Assembly: GCA_938008435.1 (NCBI GenBank)
Contig: CALLKK010000023.1
Coordinates: forward strand, 14,116 to 78,115
From: an uncultured Steroidobacter sp.
GTDB taxonomy: Bacteria; Pseudomonadota; Gammaproteobacteria; Steroidobacterales; Steroidobacteraceae
Reading direction: 5' to 3'
DNA: 64,000 nucleotides
Shown here: positions 42,811 to 51,386 of the stretch, in pieces
Layout of the letters: each line of letters begins with the position of its first letter
Position numbering within the stretch: the first letter of the stretch is position 1
Made by a program: the position numbers and the translations under genes
The notes under the pieces: generated by a model
The model's input: the letters and a program-made list of their open reading frames with translations, nothing else
What the model was told of the DNA's origin: nothing
The model's database searches: none

Positions 42811-43773
42811 ATGCCCATCGCTGCCGCCAAACACATTTGGTTCAACGGCAAGCTCGTTCCGTGGGAGAAGGCGACAGTGCATGTGCTCGCCCACGCCCTT
42901 CACTACGGCTCGACCGTTTTCGAAGGTGAGCGCGCCTACCCCACCGACCAAGGGCCGGTGATCTTTCGCCTGCGCGACCACACGCGCCGCTTGTTCGATT
43001 CCGCGAAGATCTATCGCATGGAGATCCCGTACACGCAGGAAGAGATCAATGCGGCGTGCAAGGAAGTGATCGTCGCGAACGGGCTGACGCGCGGTGCGTA
43101 CATTCGCCCCTTCGCCTTCCGCGGCTACGGCGAAATCGGCGTGGCGCCGAAGAATCCGCCACCGATCGAAACCGTCATCGCCGCATTCGAATGGGGTGCG
43201 TATCTCGGTGCCGAGGGCCTCGAGAACGGCATCGACGTGTGCGTCTCCTCGTGGCAGCGTCTGGCACCGAACACGATTCCCGCGATGGGCAAGGCGGCCG
43301 GCAACTATCTGTCGAGCCAGCTCATCAGCATGGAAGCCAAGCGCCTCGGTTTCGCCGAAGGCATCGGGCTCGGCGTGGACGGCAACGTGAGCGAAGGCGC
43401 CGGCGAGAACCTCTTCCTCGTACGCGACGGAGTGATCTACACGCCCGCGCTCTCCAACTCGATTCTCCAAGGCATCACCCGCGATACCGTCGTGACGCTC
43501 GCGCGTGAGCACGGTTTCGAAGTGCGCGAGCAGGCGATCCCGCGCGAGATGCTCTATCTCGCCGACGAGATCTTCTTGACCGGCACGGCTGCCGAGATCA
43601 CGCCGGTTCGTTCCGTCGATCGAATTCAGATTGGCAGCGGCCGCCGCGGCCCTGTCACCGAAGCTTTGCAGGCGGCCTTCTTCGGCCTGTTCACGGGCAA
43701 GACCGCCGACAAGTGGGGCTGGCTCGAACGCTGCGACACGCCCGCCTCTTCCGGAGCCACCGCCGTCGGCTGA
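42811..43773 (+). CDS. ilvE: Branched-chain amino acid aminotransferase
   Basis: IlvE performs the final transamination for leucine, isoleucine and valine. The fold-type IV PLP enzyme has 320 residues, an N-terminal HALHYGSTVFEGERAY, the cofactor lysine in AMGKAAGNYLSSQL (Lys161), and SEGAGENLFLVRDG plus TGTAAEITPV in the phosphate-binding part. It sits between leuA (33-base gap) and leuC (127-base gap). D-amino acid transaminases share the fold, but operon context supports IlvE. Confidence 0.94.
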   Translation: MPIAAAKHIWFNGKLVPWEKATVHVLAHALHYGSTVFEGERAYPTDQGPVIFRLRDHTRRLFDSAKIYRMEIPYTQEEINAACKEVIVANGLTRGAYIRPFAFRGYGEIGVAPKNPPPIETVIAAFEWGAYLGAEGLENGIDVCVSSWQRLAPNTIPAMGKAAGNYLSSQLISMEAKRLGFAEGIGLGVDGNVSEGAGENLFLVRDGVIYTPALSNSILQGITRDTVVTLAREHGFEVREQAIPREMLYLADEIFLTGTAAEITPVRSVDRIQIGSGRRGPVTEALQAAFFGLFTGKTADKWGWLERCDTPASSGATAVG

Positions 43774-43900
43774 GGGACGACACGCATTGGTCCCACCCTC
43801 CGCCGCCTTCGCCGCTCGCGATGCCGCGTTGATCATTCGTCAACCAAGCCGCGAGCAGCGTAGGCATGCTCTCATGCGGTGATCGTTGCACAGCAACACG

Positions 43901-45334
43901 ATGACAATGAACGCCAAAACACTCTTCGAGAAGGTTTGGGAGCAGCACGAGGTCGTGCCGGAGACGGCCGACACGCCGGCAGTGCTCTACATCGACCTGC
44001 ATCTGATCCACGAAGTCACCTCGCCGCAGGCTTTTTCGCTGCTGCGCTCGAAGGGACTCAAGGTTCGCCGCACCGATCGCACGCTGGCGACGATGGATCA
44101 CTCGACGCCGACCGATCCGGACGAAGTCTCCGGTCGCGTGCCGATCAAAGTCGAATCGGCGGCGCGCCAGGTCAAGGAGCTCGAGAAGAACTGCCGTGAG
44201 TTCGGCATCGAGCTGCTCGGGTTGGACTCCGATCATCGCGGCATCGTTCACGTAATCGGCCCCGAGCTCGGCGCGACGCAGCCGGGCAAGACCATCGTCT
44301 GCGGCGACAGCCATACGGCCACGCATGGCGCGTTCGGCGCCCTCGCCTTCGGTATCGGTACGACTGAAGTCGGTCACGTGCTCGCCACGCAGTGCTTGCT
44401 GCAACGTCGACCGAAGACGCTCGCCATCAACGTGAGCGGCCGATTGCCGGAAGGCGTCACGGCGAAGGATTTGATTCTCGCGATCATCGGGAAGATCGGC
44501 GTGTCGGGTGGCACCGGTCACGTGATTGAGTATCGCGGCACTGCGATCGAAGCGCTCTCGATGGATGAGCGCATGACCGTCTGCAACATGTCGATCGAGG
44601 CAGGTGCGCGTGCCGGCATGGTCGCGCCCGACGAGACGACGTTCGAGTATCTCAAAGGCCGCCGTTTCGCTCCCAAGGGCGCGGACTGGGATCGCGCGGT
44701 CGAGCGCTGGTGCACGCTGCGCACCGATCCGGGCGCGAAGTTCGACCGCGAGGTCGATATCGACGCGAACGCGCTCGAGCCGATGATCACGTACGGCACG
44801 CATCCGGGCATGGTCATTCCGATCTCGGGCATCGTGCCGGATGCGGCGAACGATCCCGTCCACGCCAAGGCGCTCGACTACATGGGACTCAATGCCGGCG
44901 AGCGACTCCTCGGCAAGCCGATCAATGTGGTCTTCATCGGCAGCTGCACGAACGCACGCCTGTCGGATCTCGAGCTCGCCGCGCGCGTCCTCAAGGGCCG
45001 CAAGGTGGCGCGCGGCGTACGCATGCTCGTCGTGCCCGGCTCGCAGCAAGTCAAGCGCGAAGCCGAAGCGCGCGGCTTGGCGAAGATCTTCGTCGAGGCC
45101 GGCGCCGAATGGCGTGAGTCCGGCTGCTCGATGTGCATCGGCATGAATGGCGATGTCGTCGGCAAGGGCGAATACGCCGTCAGCACGAGCAATCGCAATT
45201 TCGAGGGCCGCCAAGGCAAAGGCTCGCGCACCTTCCTCGCGAGCCCTGCTACTGCGGCTGCCGCCGCTATCGCCGGCCACGTCACGGATCCGCGTGAATT
45301 CCTGGCCGAGTTCAAGTCTGTCGTGCATTCCTAA
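43901..45334 (+). CDS. leuC: 3-isopropylmalate dehydratase large subunit
   Basis: LeuC is the 4Fe-4S aconitase-like subunit that, with LeuD, isomerises 2- to 3-isopropylmalate. The product has HLIHEVTSPQAFSLLR at the N-terminus, DSHTATHGAFGALAFGIGTT, and the cluster cysteines in IGSCTNARLSDL and SGCSMCIGMN. Starts at TTG 43886, ATG 43901 and ATG 43907 are possible; I use 43901, giving 477 residues. leuD begins three bases after the stop. Confidence 0.95.
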   Translation: MTMNAKTLFEKVWEQHEVVPETADTPAVLYIDLHLIHEVTSPQAFSLLRSKGLKVRRTDRTLATMDHSTPTDPDEVSGRVPIKVESAARQVKELEKNCREFGIELLGLDSDHRGIVHVIGPELGATQPGKTIVCGDSHTATHGAFGALAFGIGTTEVGHVLATQCLLQRRPKTLAINVSGRLPEGVTAKDLILAIIGKIGVSGGTGHVIEYRGTAIEALSMDERMTVCNMSIEAGARAGMVAPDETTFEYLKGRRFAPKGADWDRAVERWCTLRTDPGAKFDREVDIDANALEPMITYGTHPGMVIPISGIVPDAANDPVHAKALDYMGLNAGERLLGKPINVVFIGSCTNARLSDLELAARVLKGRKVARGVRMLVVPGSQQVKREAEARGLAKIFVEAGAEWRESGCSMCIGMNGDVVGKGEYAVSTSNRNFEGRQGKGSRTFLASPATAAAAAIAGHVTDPREFLAEFKSVVHS

Positions 45335-45337
45335 GCC

Positions 45338-45913
45338 ATGGAACCAGTACGCTCGATCGAATCCCGAACGGTCGTGTTGCCGTTCACGAATATCGACACC
45401 GACCAGATCATTCCGGCCCGCTTCCTGACCACGACGACGAAGGAAGGACTCGGCCAGCGTGCGTTCGCGGACTGGCGCTACGACGCCTCCGGCGCACCGA
45501 AGCCGGACTTCATCCTGAACAAGCCTGAGGCGCAGGGATGCTCGATTCTGGTCGCGGGACGCAACTTCGGCTGCGGCTCCTCGCGCGAGCATGCGCCGTG
45601 GGCGTTGCTCGACTTCGGCTTCCGCGCAGTCATCAGCACCGAGATCGCGGACATCTTCCGCAACAACTCGCTGAAGAACGGTCTCGTGCCGGTCGTGATC
45701 GACGAGCGGTCGCACGAGTGGCTGCTGAACAACCCGGGAGCGAACGTGCGCATCGATGTCGAGAACGCCACCGTGCACCTGCCGACGGGCGAGTCGGTGA
45801 AGTTTCCGATCGAGGCGTTCGCTCGCTACTGCCTGGTGAACGGGATCGACGAGCTCGGCTTCCTGTTGAAGCAGGACGAGGCCATCAGCCGCTACGAGCA
45901 GGAGCACGCATGA
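45338..45913 (+). CDS. leuD: 3-isopropylmalate dehydratase small subunit
   Basis: LeuD is the small subunit of isopropylmalate isomerase and carries the substrate-recognition loop. The 191-residue protein shows FTNIDTDQIIPARFL, and GRNFGCGSSREHAPWALLDFG with the conserved phosphate/carboxylate-binding serines and arginine. Its stop overlaps the leuB start as ATGA, so LeuB is translationally coupled. Confidence 0.95.
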   Translation: MEPVRSIESRTVVLPFTNIDTDQIIPARFLTTTTKEGLGQRAFADWRYDASGAPKPDFILNKPEAQGCSILVAGRNFGCGSSREHAPWALLDFGFRAVISTEIADIFRNNSLKNGLVPVVIDERSHEWLLNNPGANVRIDVENATVHLPTGESVKFPIEAFARYCLVNGIDELGFLLKQDEAISRYEQEHA

Positions 45914-46977
45914 GCCGTAAAGCACGCATCGTCGTACTGGGCGGGGACGGCATCGGTCCGGAAGTAACGGCCGAGGCAGTACGCGTTCTCGAAGCCGTCG
46001 CACAACGCTTCAAGCACGAGTTTCAGTTCGAATCGCATCTCATCGGCGGCGCGGCCATCGATGCGACCGGCTCGGCGCTGCCGGCTGAAACCGTTTCGGC
46101 TTGCGGCACCGCGGATGCGGTGTTGCTGGGCGCGGTCGGCGGACCGAAGTGGTCCGATCCGAATGCGAAGGTGCGGCCCGAGCAAGGCCTGCTTGCGATC
46201 CGCAAGGCGCTCAATCTGTTCGCGAATTTACGGCCGGTCACGGTGCTGCCCGCTCTCATCGACAGCGCGCCGATCAAACCCGAGATCCTGCGCGGCACCG
46301 ACATCGTCGTCGTGCGCGAGCTGACGGGCGGCATCTACTTCGGCGAGAAACAGCGCACCGCCGACTCCGCAAGCGACCTCTGCACCTACACCGTCGAAGA
46401 GATTCAACGCGTGACGCGCGTGGCGGGCAAACTAGCGCGGGCGCGGCGCAAGTCGGTCGTCTCGATCGACAAGGCCAATGTGCTCGAGACGTCGCGCCTC
46501 TGGCGCAGCACCGTCGAAGAGCTGATGCGTAAAGAATTTCCGGATGTGAAGCTCGAGCACATGCTCGTCGATGCAGCAGCGATGCATCTCATCCGTCGGC
46601 CGTCGAGCTTCGACGTACTGCTCACGGAAAACATGTTCGGCGACATCCTGACGGACGAAGCGTCGATGCTCGCCGGATCGCTTGGTATGTTGCCGAGCGC
46701 ATCGCTCGGTGCAGGCACGCTCGGTCTGTACGAGCCGATTCACGGTTCTGCACCTGACATCGCTGGTAAAGGAATCGCGAATCCGTACGGAACGATCTTG
46801 AGTGCAGCGATGCTCTTGCGTCATTCGCTCGGACTCGAAGAGGAAGCGCGAGTCGTCGAGCAAGCTGTCGAGTGGGCAGTCGCAAACGGTGTGTTGACCG
46901 CCGATATCGCAGGCGAAAAGGCACCTGTTTCGACGCGAACAGCAGGCGACGCGGTTGTCAATAGGATTTTGCAATAA
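45910..46977 (+). CDS. leuB: 3-isopropylmalate dehydrogenase
   Basis: LeuB oxidises and decarboxylates 3-isopropylmalate with NAD+ to give 2-ketoisocaproate. The 355-residue protein begins MSRKARIVVLGGDGIGPEV, and has RELTGGIYFGE for substrate binding, the catalytic Lys in SIDKANVLETSRLW, and the metal/NAD segment LTENMFGDILTDEASML plus EPIHGSAPDIAGKGIANP. The true start is the ATG at 45910, overlapping leuD; the longer open frame from 45538 is leuD shadow. It is the last gene of the operon. Confidence 0.96.
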   Translation: MSRKARIVVLGGDGIGPEVTAEAVRVLEAVAQRFKHEFQFESHLIGGAAIDATGSALPAETVSACGTADAVLLGAVGGPKWSDPNAKVRPEQGLLAIRKALNLFANLRPVTVLPALIDSAPIKPEILRGTDIVVVRELTGGIYFGEKQRTADSASDLCTYTVEEIQRVTRVAGKLARARRKSVVSIDKANVLETSRLWRSTVEELMRKEFPDVKLEHMLVDAAAMHLIRRPSSFDVLLTENMFGDILTDEASMLAGSLGMLPSASLGAGTLGLYEPIHGSAPDIAGKGIANPYGTILSAAMLLRHSLGLEEEARVVEQAVEWAVANGVLTADIAGEKAPVSTRTAGDAVVNRILQ

Positions 46978-47069
46978 GTTTTGTAACCTATTGATCTAAA
47001 AGGACTTTTATTTGGGGTTTATTTAGACCCCGAATTCTTGCCCACATTCCCGGCGAGAGCGGGTATCAT

Positions 47070-47277
47070 TTGTCCCGCGACGGGATCGATCTCCCCCGCC
47101 GCTTCAGCCTTCGGGCCAATCTCCATGTCTTCGACCCCTGCGGTCGAGGTGTCTTTGGTGGAAACAGGACTCGTGTCGGGTTAGTCCCCAAGGTCGGTGA
47201 CGGTCCGCCGTCATCGCCACGACCGAAGTTCTACGTTGCCACATCCAGGCCGACCCCTTGGGTCGGCCTTTTTTTTT
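47070..47277 (+). ncRNA. Possible small structured RNA after leuB
   Basis: Between leuB and the convergent metB lies about 430 bases without a believable gene. A -10-like TATCAT at 47065-47070 is followed by about 200 bases with several stems (TTCGACC...GGTCGAG at about 47131-47150; GGTGACGG-TCCG-CCGTCATC at about 47197-47216 inside a longer GGTCG/CGACC closing pair) and a textbook terminator at 47247-47277. I do not recognise an RNA family. It could also be only the processed 3' end of the leu operon. A separate small hairpin (47014-47031) sits just after leuB. Confidence 0.35.
47247..47277 (+). terminator. Strong intrinsic terminator
   Basis: AGGCCGACCC and GGGTCGGCCT form a 10-bp perfect stem around CTT, followed by eight or more T residues. 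It ends transcription of the leu operon or of the possible small RNA, before the convergent metB gene. Confidence 0.9.
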
Positions 47278-47408
47278 GCCTGACGGCTTCGGGAGGCGAA
47301 AACGGGCTGAAATGGCCTGATAGGAGGCCATAGCCAGGGGTTGCGGGCGCCGGTCTAGCGGCGGCTGGCTAGAGGGCGCGAGAGCGCGTCTGGCGACTCA
47401 AGGCATGC

Positions 47409-48578
47409 CTACTCGGCCGCCCTCGCCGCGCGCTCCAGGCCCTCCGACAGATCCGCCAACAGGTCGTCCTTGGCTTCGATGCCTACCGACAGCCGCAGGA
47501 GCGTGTCGGACAGGCCGGCGCGGCGGCGGGCCTCGGCGTCCATGGCGGCATGCGTCATCGTGGCGGGATGCGCCACCAGGCTTTCGACGCCGCCCAGCGA
47601 TTCTGCGAGCGAGAAGTAGCGCAGGCCTTTCAGAAAGGCGGCGACGTTCGCGAGCCCGCCCTTGAGCTCGAAGCTCACCATTGCCCCGAACCCAGCCTGC
47701 TGCGCGCGTGCCAGCGCGTGCTGCGGATGAGACGGCAAGCCCGGGTAGTAGACGCGGCTCACGGCGGGATGCTGGGACAAGAGCTCGGCCACGGCAGCCG
47801 CGTTTTCGCCGTGTACCTGCAAGCGCGCAAAGAGCGTGCGTAAGCCCCGTAGCGTGAGATAGCTGTCGAACGGCGCACCGGTAACGCCGATGCAATTGGC
47901 CCACCACGTGAGCTGTTCGTACAGCTCTTGCGTGCGCGCGACCACCGCGCCGCCGACCACATCGCTGTGGCCGTTCAAGTACTTCGTGGTCGAGTGCAAA
48001 ACGAGATCCGCACCGAGCTGCAACGGGCGTTGCCACACGGGCGACAAGAACGTGTTGTCGACGAGCACCAACGCGCCGATGGCGTGCGCCTGCTCGGCAA
48101 TGGCGGCGATGTCGACGATGCGCAGCAACGGGTTGCTCGGCGTTTCCACCCAGACGAGCTTGGGCTTGAGCGCGAGTGCCTGTGCGAGCGCTGCGGCATC
48201 CGTTTGATCGACGAACTCCACACGCAGCGCACGGCGACGCGCCAGGCCTGCAAACAGCCGGTAAGTGCCGCCGTAGCAGTCATGCGGCGCTACGACCAGG
48301 TCGTCGCTCTGGAGCAAGTGAGTGACGAGCGAGACGGCAGCCATGCCGGAAGCCGTTACCACGCCGCCGACCGCCCCTTCGAGCTCGGCGATCGCGTCGG
48401 CGAGTGCGTCGCGCGTCGGATTGCCGGAGCGCGTGTAGTCGTAGGAACGCTTCTCGCCGAAGCCCGTGAACGCGTAGGTCGAGGTCAGGTGAATAGGCGG
48501 CACGACTGCGCCGTGCTGACTATCGGACTCCAATGCGGCGCGTACTGCGGCTGTGGCAGCTTTTCGCGCGTCGGTCAT
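47409..48578 (-). CDS. metB: Cystathionine gamma-synthase / homoserine sulfhydrylase-type PLP enzyme
   Basis: This Cys/Met-metabolism PLP enzyme of 389 residues has the motif for the cofactor lysine at HSTTKYLNGHSDVVGG, SYDYTRSGNPTRDAL at the start, and ETPSNPLLRIVDI in the middle. It lies behind metX with an ATGA overlap, so it probably uses the acyl-homoserine made there with cysteine to form cystathionine. O-acylhomoserine sulfhydrylase activity cannot be excluded because family members overlap. Confidence 0.9.
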   Translation of the reverse strand: MTDARKAATAAVRAALESDSQHGAVVPPIHLTSTYAFTGFGEKRSYDYTRSGNPTRDALADAIAELEGAVGGVVTASGMAAVSLVTHLLQSDDLVVAPHDCYGGTYRLFAGLARRRALRVEFVDQTDAAALAQALALKPKLVWVETPSNPLLRIVDIAAIAEQAHAIGALVLVDNTFLSPVWQRPLQLGADLVLHSTTKYLNGHSDVVGGAVVARTQELYEQLTWWANCIGVTGAPFDSYLTLRGLRTLFARLQVHGENAAAVAELLSQHPAVSRVYYPGLPSHPQHALARAQQAGFGAMVSFELKGGLANVAAFLKGLRYFSLAESLGGVESLVAHPATMTHAAMDAEARRRAGLSDTLLRLSVGIEAKDDLLADLSEGLERAARAAE

Positions 48579-49624
48579 CGTGCGCCTCCATTCAGCACGG
48601 TTTCGAAGATGTTTCGCAGGGGCTCGGATTCTTTGAGGAAAGCATCGTGCCCGTAGATCGATGAGATCTCGAACAGCTGCGCCGGTCCCGCCAGACGTTC
48701 GCGCAGCGTGCGCATATCTTGGACTGGGACGAGCTGGTCTTCTTCGACGGCCACGAGCGTCGTCGGCACGCGAATGCGGCTCGGATCGACCTGATGCAGG
48801 TCGATGGACTCGGAGAGGCAGACGAACGCTTCGGGCAGGTAGCTGCGCGCGTACGCATCGCCGCGGGCGAGCAGATAGCGCTCTACGGGGAATGTGTAGC
48901 GTCCGTCGGTCAAAGTCGGTCCGGTCGCGAAGCGTTCGGCGAACTCTCGTTGGCTGCGATACGTCGCCATGGCGAGTGCGCGCGCCAGCCTCAGCCCTTC
49001 GGTGGCGTCATTCTTCGAGGCCGCATAACGCACGATCGCGCGCTGGACGCTGCGCCACGCGGTTGCCATGGGGTGCGGACGGTCTGCGGCGCTGATCGAG
49101 ACGATGCGAGCGACGCGTGCGGGATAACGTTCGGCGAATGCGAGCGCCACCATGCCGCCATAAGACGCACCGACGATAGCGTGAAGCTGTGCGATTTCGA
49201 GATGGTCGACGAGCCGGCGCAAAATCTCGGCCTGATCGTAAGCGCTCACGGCCGGGAAATCCGTCTGCCCCGCATGCGGGCCAGTGGTCTCGCCGCTGCC
49301 GCCCAGAAAATCGATGCCCAGGATCTGATAGCGACGCGTATCGAGCGCCAGGCCCTCGCCGACGATCTCGGACCACCAACCCTTGGTTCCCGCCGTGCTC
49401 GTGACGTAACGACCGGCGGAAATACCGCCCAGAGCCGCCACGACGGGCGCACCCGCACGCCCTACGAGGCGCCAGGCGATTTGGACCTGAGGTAGGGATC
49501 CGCCGAAATGAAGCTCGAGCCCGTCCTCGAGGCGACAAATGCCTTCGCGGGCGACAAGCTCATCAGCCTCCGACGCTCCCTCTGTGGGAGAATTGGCGGC
49601 CGCGGCATCTTGCAAGACAGTCAT
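48575..49624 (-). CDS. metX: Homoserine O-acyltransferase (MetX-type, probably O-succinyltransferase)
   Basis: This alpha/beta-hydrolase acyltransferase activates homoserine for methionine synthesis. The protein (349 residues from ATG 49624; a GTG four codons earlier is possible) has the nucleophile in VGASYGGMVAL, the catalytic Asp in VEEDQLVPVQDM and the His in IYGHDAFLKES. MetX members use acetyl- or succinyl-CoA; Xanthomonas-type relatives use succinyl-CoA, so O-succinyltransferase is likely but not proven. It is the first gene after a SAM-I riboswitch and is coupled to metB. Confidence 0.88.
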   Translation of the reverse strand: MTVLQDAAAANSPTEGASEADELVAREGICRLEDGLELHFGGSLPQVQIAWRLVGRAGAPVVAALGGISAGRYVTSTAGTKGWWSEIVGEGLALDTRRYQILGIDFLGGSGETTGPHAGQTDFPAVSAYDQAEILRRLVDHLEIAQLHAIVGASYGGMVALAFAERYPARVARIVSISAADRPHPMATAWRSVQRAIVRYAASKNDATEGLRLARALAMATYRSQREFAERFATGPTLTDGRYTFPVERYLLARGDAYARSYLPEAFVCLSESIDLHQVDPSRIRVPTTLVAVEEDQLVPVQDMRTLRERLAGPAQLFEISSIYGHDAFLKESEPLRNIFETVLNGGAR

Positions 49625-49773
49625 TCCAGAGAGCACTCCGAGTGAGCATCCGACAGTTCGAGGTCGGATCAGGGTTCGCGCGCATCGCAGAAACCCTACG
49701 GAGAGCCCGTAGTGAGGAGTTCGCTGTGCCCTGCTCCTTGAGTCTCGGCGAGGCTCGAGGAGTTACACAGCAA
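49625..49773 (-). promoter_or_regulatory. metX leader between riboswitch and start codon (expression platform)
   Basis: On the minus strand this region has two hairpins: CTACGG/CCGTAG (49696-49712) and ATCCGAC/GTCGGAT (49648-49669). The second lies shortly before the ribosome site of metX. Neither is followed by a clear T-run, so control could act at translation or by a weak terminator (GGTTTCT after the first). Confidence 0.4.
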
Positions 49774-49884
49774 CTCATCTGTCGGTCGGTGACCCGGCCG
49801 CAGGAGTTGGCACCTTTTCGAAGGGGTTAGTTTCGACGGTTGCCCCGGCTTCAAAGGGCCTGCCCCTCAGCCGGTCTCGATGAG
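49774..49884 (-). promoter_or_regulatory. SAM-I riboswitch (S-box) for metX-metB
   Basis: Read on the minus strand, this 111-base element has the S-box core in order: P1 5' CTCATC, GAGACCGGC, TGAGGGGCAGGCCCTTTGAA, GCCGGGGCAACC, then AAGGTGCCAACTCCTGCGG, and P1 3' AGATGAG. The strongly conserved GGCAACC and GGTGCCAA...TCCTGCGG blocks are intact. It should bind S-adenosylmethionine and turn down metX-metB when methionine is plentiful. Confidence 0.93.
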
Positions 49885-50044
49885 CATGCGGAAGTCTATG
49901 ATGCGCCGGCTCTTTCCGCAATTGTCGCGGCCGTAAGTGACGTAGCGCGGTCGCGATCTTGCGACGCGCGTCACTCGCGAGCTCGACGCCGCTCGTGGCG
50001 TGCCGCAGTCATCACGGAATCGTCCTTGCTTCGAGGGCGGCGTT

Positions 50045-50078
50045 GTATTAACGTATTAATACGCTAGTACATTGATAC
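50045..50078 (+). promoter_or_regulatory. TrpR/YerC-type operator candidate
   Basis: This AT-rich block has repeated half sites in a GC-rich setting: GTATTAAC (50045-50052), the perfect palindrome GTATTAATAC (50053-50062), GCTAGTAC (50063-50070) and TTGATAC (50072-50078). CTAGTAC/GTACTAG halves are those of TrpR operators. It lies 20 bases before the TrpR/YerC-like gene, so autoregulation and control of the following his operon are plausible. Confidence 0.5.
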
Positions 50079-50097
50079 GCACCCTCGATACTCCCCG

Positions 50098-50415
50098 ATG
50101 AAAGGCCATCGTGCATTGACGCCGCGCCAGGAGGCGATGGCGGAACGGGCGCTGTTCACCGCGATCCTCACGCTGCGCACGGTGGAGGAATGCCGCGCGT
50201 TCTTTCGCGATTTGTGTACGCCGGCCGAGCTGCAGGCGCTCGCCGATCGTTGGGCCGTCGTCGGTTTGTTGCAGCAAGGCGTGCCGTATCGCGAGATTCA
50301 CCGTCAGACAGGCGTCAGCGTCACGACCATCGGTCGCGTCGCGCGTTATCTGACGAACGGTCACGGCGGCTACATGCTCGTTGCTGCCCGTACCAAGGAA
50401 CTGCGGGCTGGTTGA
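50098..50415 (+). CDS. TrpR-like protein, YerC/YecD family
   Basis: This 105-residue helix-turn-helix protein resembles the Trp repressor fold: CRAFFRDLCTPAELQALADR and then the DNA-binding segment GVPYREIHRQTGVSVTTIGR. The YerC/YecD branch lacks a defined ligand, and genes often lie at the head of his operons, as here. It probably represses its own promoter and the his genes that follow after 68 bases. Whether histidine, tryptophan or another effector is sensed cannot be read. Confidence 0.88.
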   Translation: MKGHRALTPRQEAMAERALFTAILTLRTVEECRAFFRDLCTPAELQALADRWAVVGLLQQGVPYREIHRQTGVSVTTIGRVARYLTNGHGGYMLVAARTKELRAG

Positions 50416-50483
50416 GCAACGACGCCCGCTTCGAGAGACAGACCATCCATCGCACCTACCCTAGCCCACGGGCGCACCGCATC

Positions 50484-51386
50484 ATGATCGACAAGTCCAC
50501 GCGCCTTAAGATCGCGCTTCAGAAATCCGGCCGGCTCACGGAAAACTCGCTCGACCTGCTCGTGCGTTGTGGGCTGAAGTACACGCGCGGCAAAGATCAG
50601 CTCATGTGCTACGGCGAGAACATGCCGCTCGATGTGCTGTTCGTGCGCGACGATGACATCCCCGATCTCGTGCAGCAGGACGTGTGCGATCTCGGCATCG
50701 TCGGCTTGAACGTGATCGAGGAAAAGCGTCTTGCGTTCGAAGCGCGCGGCGTCAAGCCGCTCTTCGAGCAGGTCATGACGCTCGATTATGGTCGCTGCCG
50801 TTTGTCGATCGCGGTGCCGGAAGGCGTCGAGTATCGCAACGTGCAATCGCTGCGCGGCAAGCGCATCGCGACGACCTACCCGAACATCCTGTCGCGCTAC
50901 CTGCGCGAGAACGACGTGCAAGCCGAGATCGTGACGCTCTCGGGCGCTGTCGAGATCGCACCGCGGCTCGGGCGCGCCGATTTCATCTGCGACTTGGTGT
51001 CGACCGGCTCGACGCTGGCCGCCAATCACTTGTGGGAGGCCGAGACGATTCTCGAGAGCCAGGCTGCGATCATCCGCACGCCGGTGCCGGTTTCCCCCGA
51101 GAAGCAGGAATGGATTCGCCGTCTGACGCTGCGCATCGACGGCGTGCAGCAGGTCAAGGAAAGCAAGTACATCATGCTGCACGCGCCGCGCGCGAAGCTG
51201 GCGGAAATCCGTCAGCTCCTGCCGGGCAGCGAGGCGCCCACGATCATGCCGCTCGAAGGCAGCACCGACAAAGTCGCCGTGCATGCGGTGTGTCGCGAGA
51301 ACGTGTTCTGGGAAACGCTCGAGAGCCTGAAGGCCGCTGGCGCGAGCGCGATCCTCGTGTTGCCCGTCGAGAAGATGCTCGCATGA
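50484..51386 (+). CDS. hisG: ATP phosphoribosyltransferase (long form)
   Basis: HisG starts histidine synthesis from ATP and PRPP and is feedback-inhibited by histidine. The 300-residue long form has LKIALQKSGRLTENSLDLL, VRDDDIPDLV, the PRPP loop DLVSTGSTLAANHL and a C-terminal regulatory domain (ESKYIMLHAPRAKL, ILVLPVEKML). ATG 50484 gives the family start; the upstream frame is shadow. The stop overlaps hisD (ATGA). Confidence 0.96.
   Translation: MIDKSTRLKIALQKSGRLTENSLDLLVRCGLKYTRGKDQLMCYGENMPLDVLFVRDDDIPDLVQQDVCDLGIVGLNVIEEKRLAFEARGVKPLFEQVMTLDYGRCRLSIAVPEGVEYRNVQSLRGKRIATTYPNILSRYLRENDVQAEIVTLSGAVEIAPRLGRADFICDLVSTGSTLAANHLWEAETILESQAAIIRTPVPVSPEKQEWIRRLTLRIDGVQQVKESKYIMLHAPRAKLAEIRQLLPGSEAPTIMPLEGSTDKVAVHAVCRENVFWETLESLKAAGASAILVLPVEKMLA

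Noticed and set aside
43691..46003. Minus-strand open frame of 770 codons opposite leuC-leuD
   Set aside because: It covers well-identified leuC and leuD on the other strand and shows no recognisable domains.
47070..47277. Identification of the post-leuB RNA as 6S RNA
   Set aside because: The size is similar, but the ends do not pair and the central bubble pattern of 6S RNA is absent.
47070..47333. 87-codon plus-strand frame after leuB
   Set aside because: It passes through the intrinsic terminator at 47247-47277, so a transcript would not cover it; a structured RNA fits better.
49563..49778. Short minus-strand frame over the metX leader
   Set aside because: It lies in the riboswitch expression platform and has no plausible start signal.
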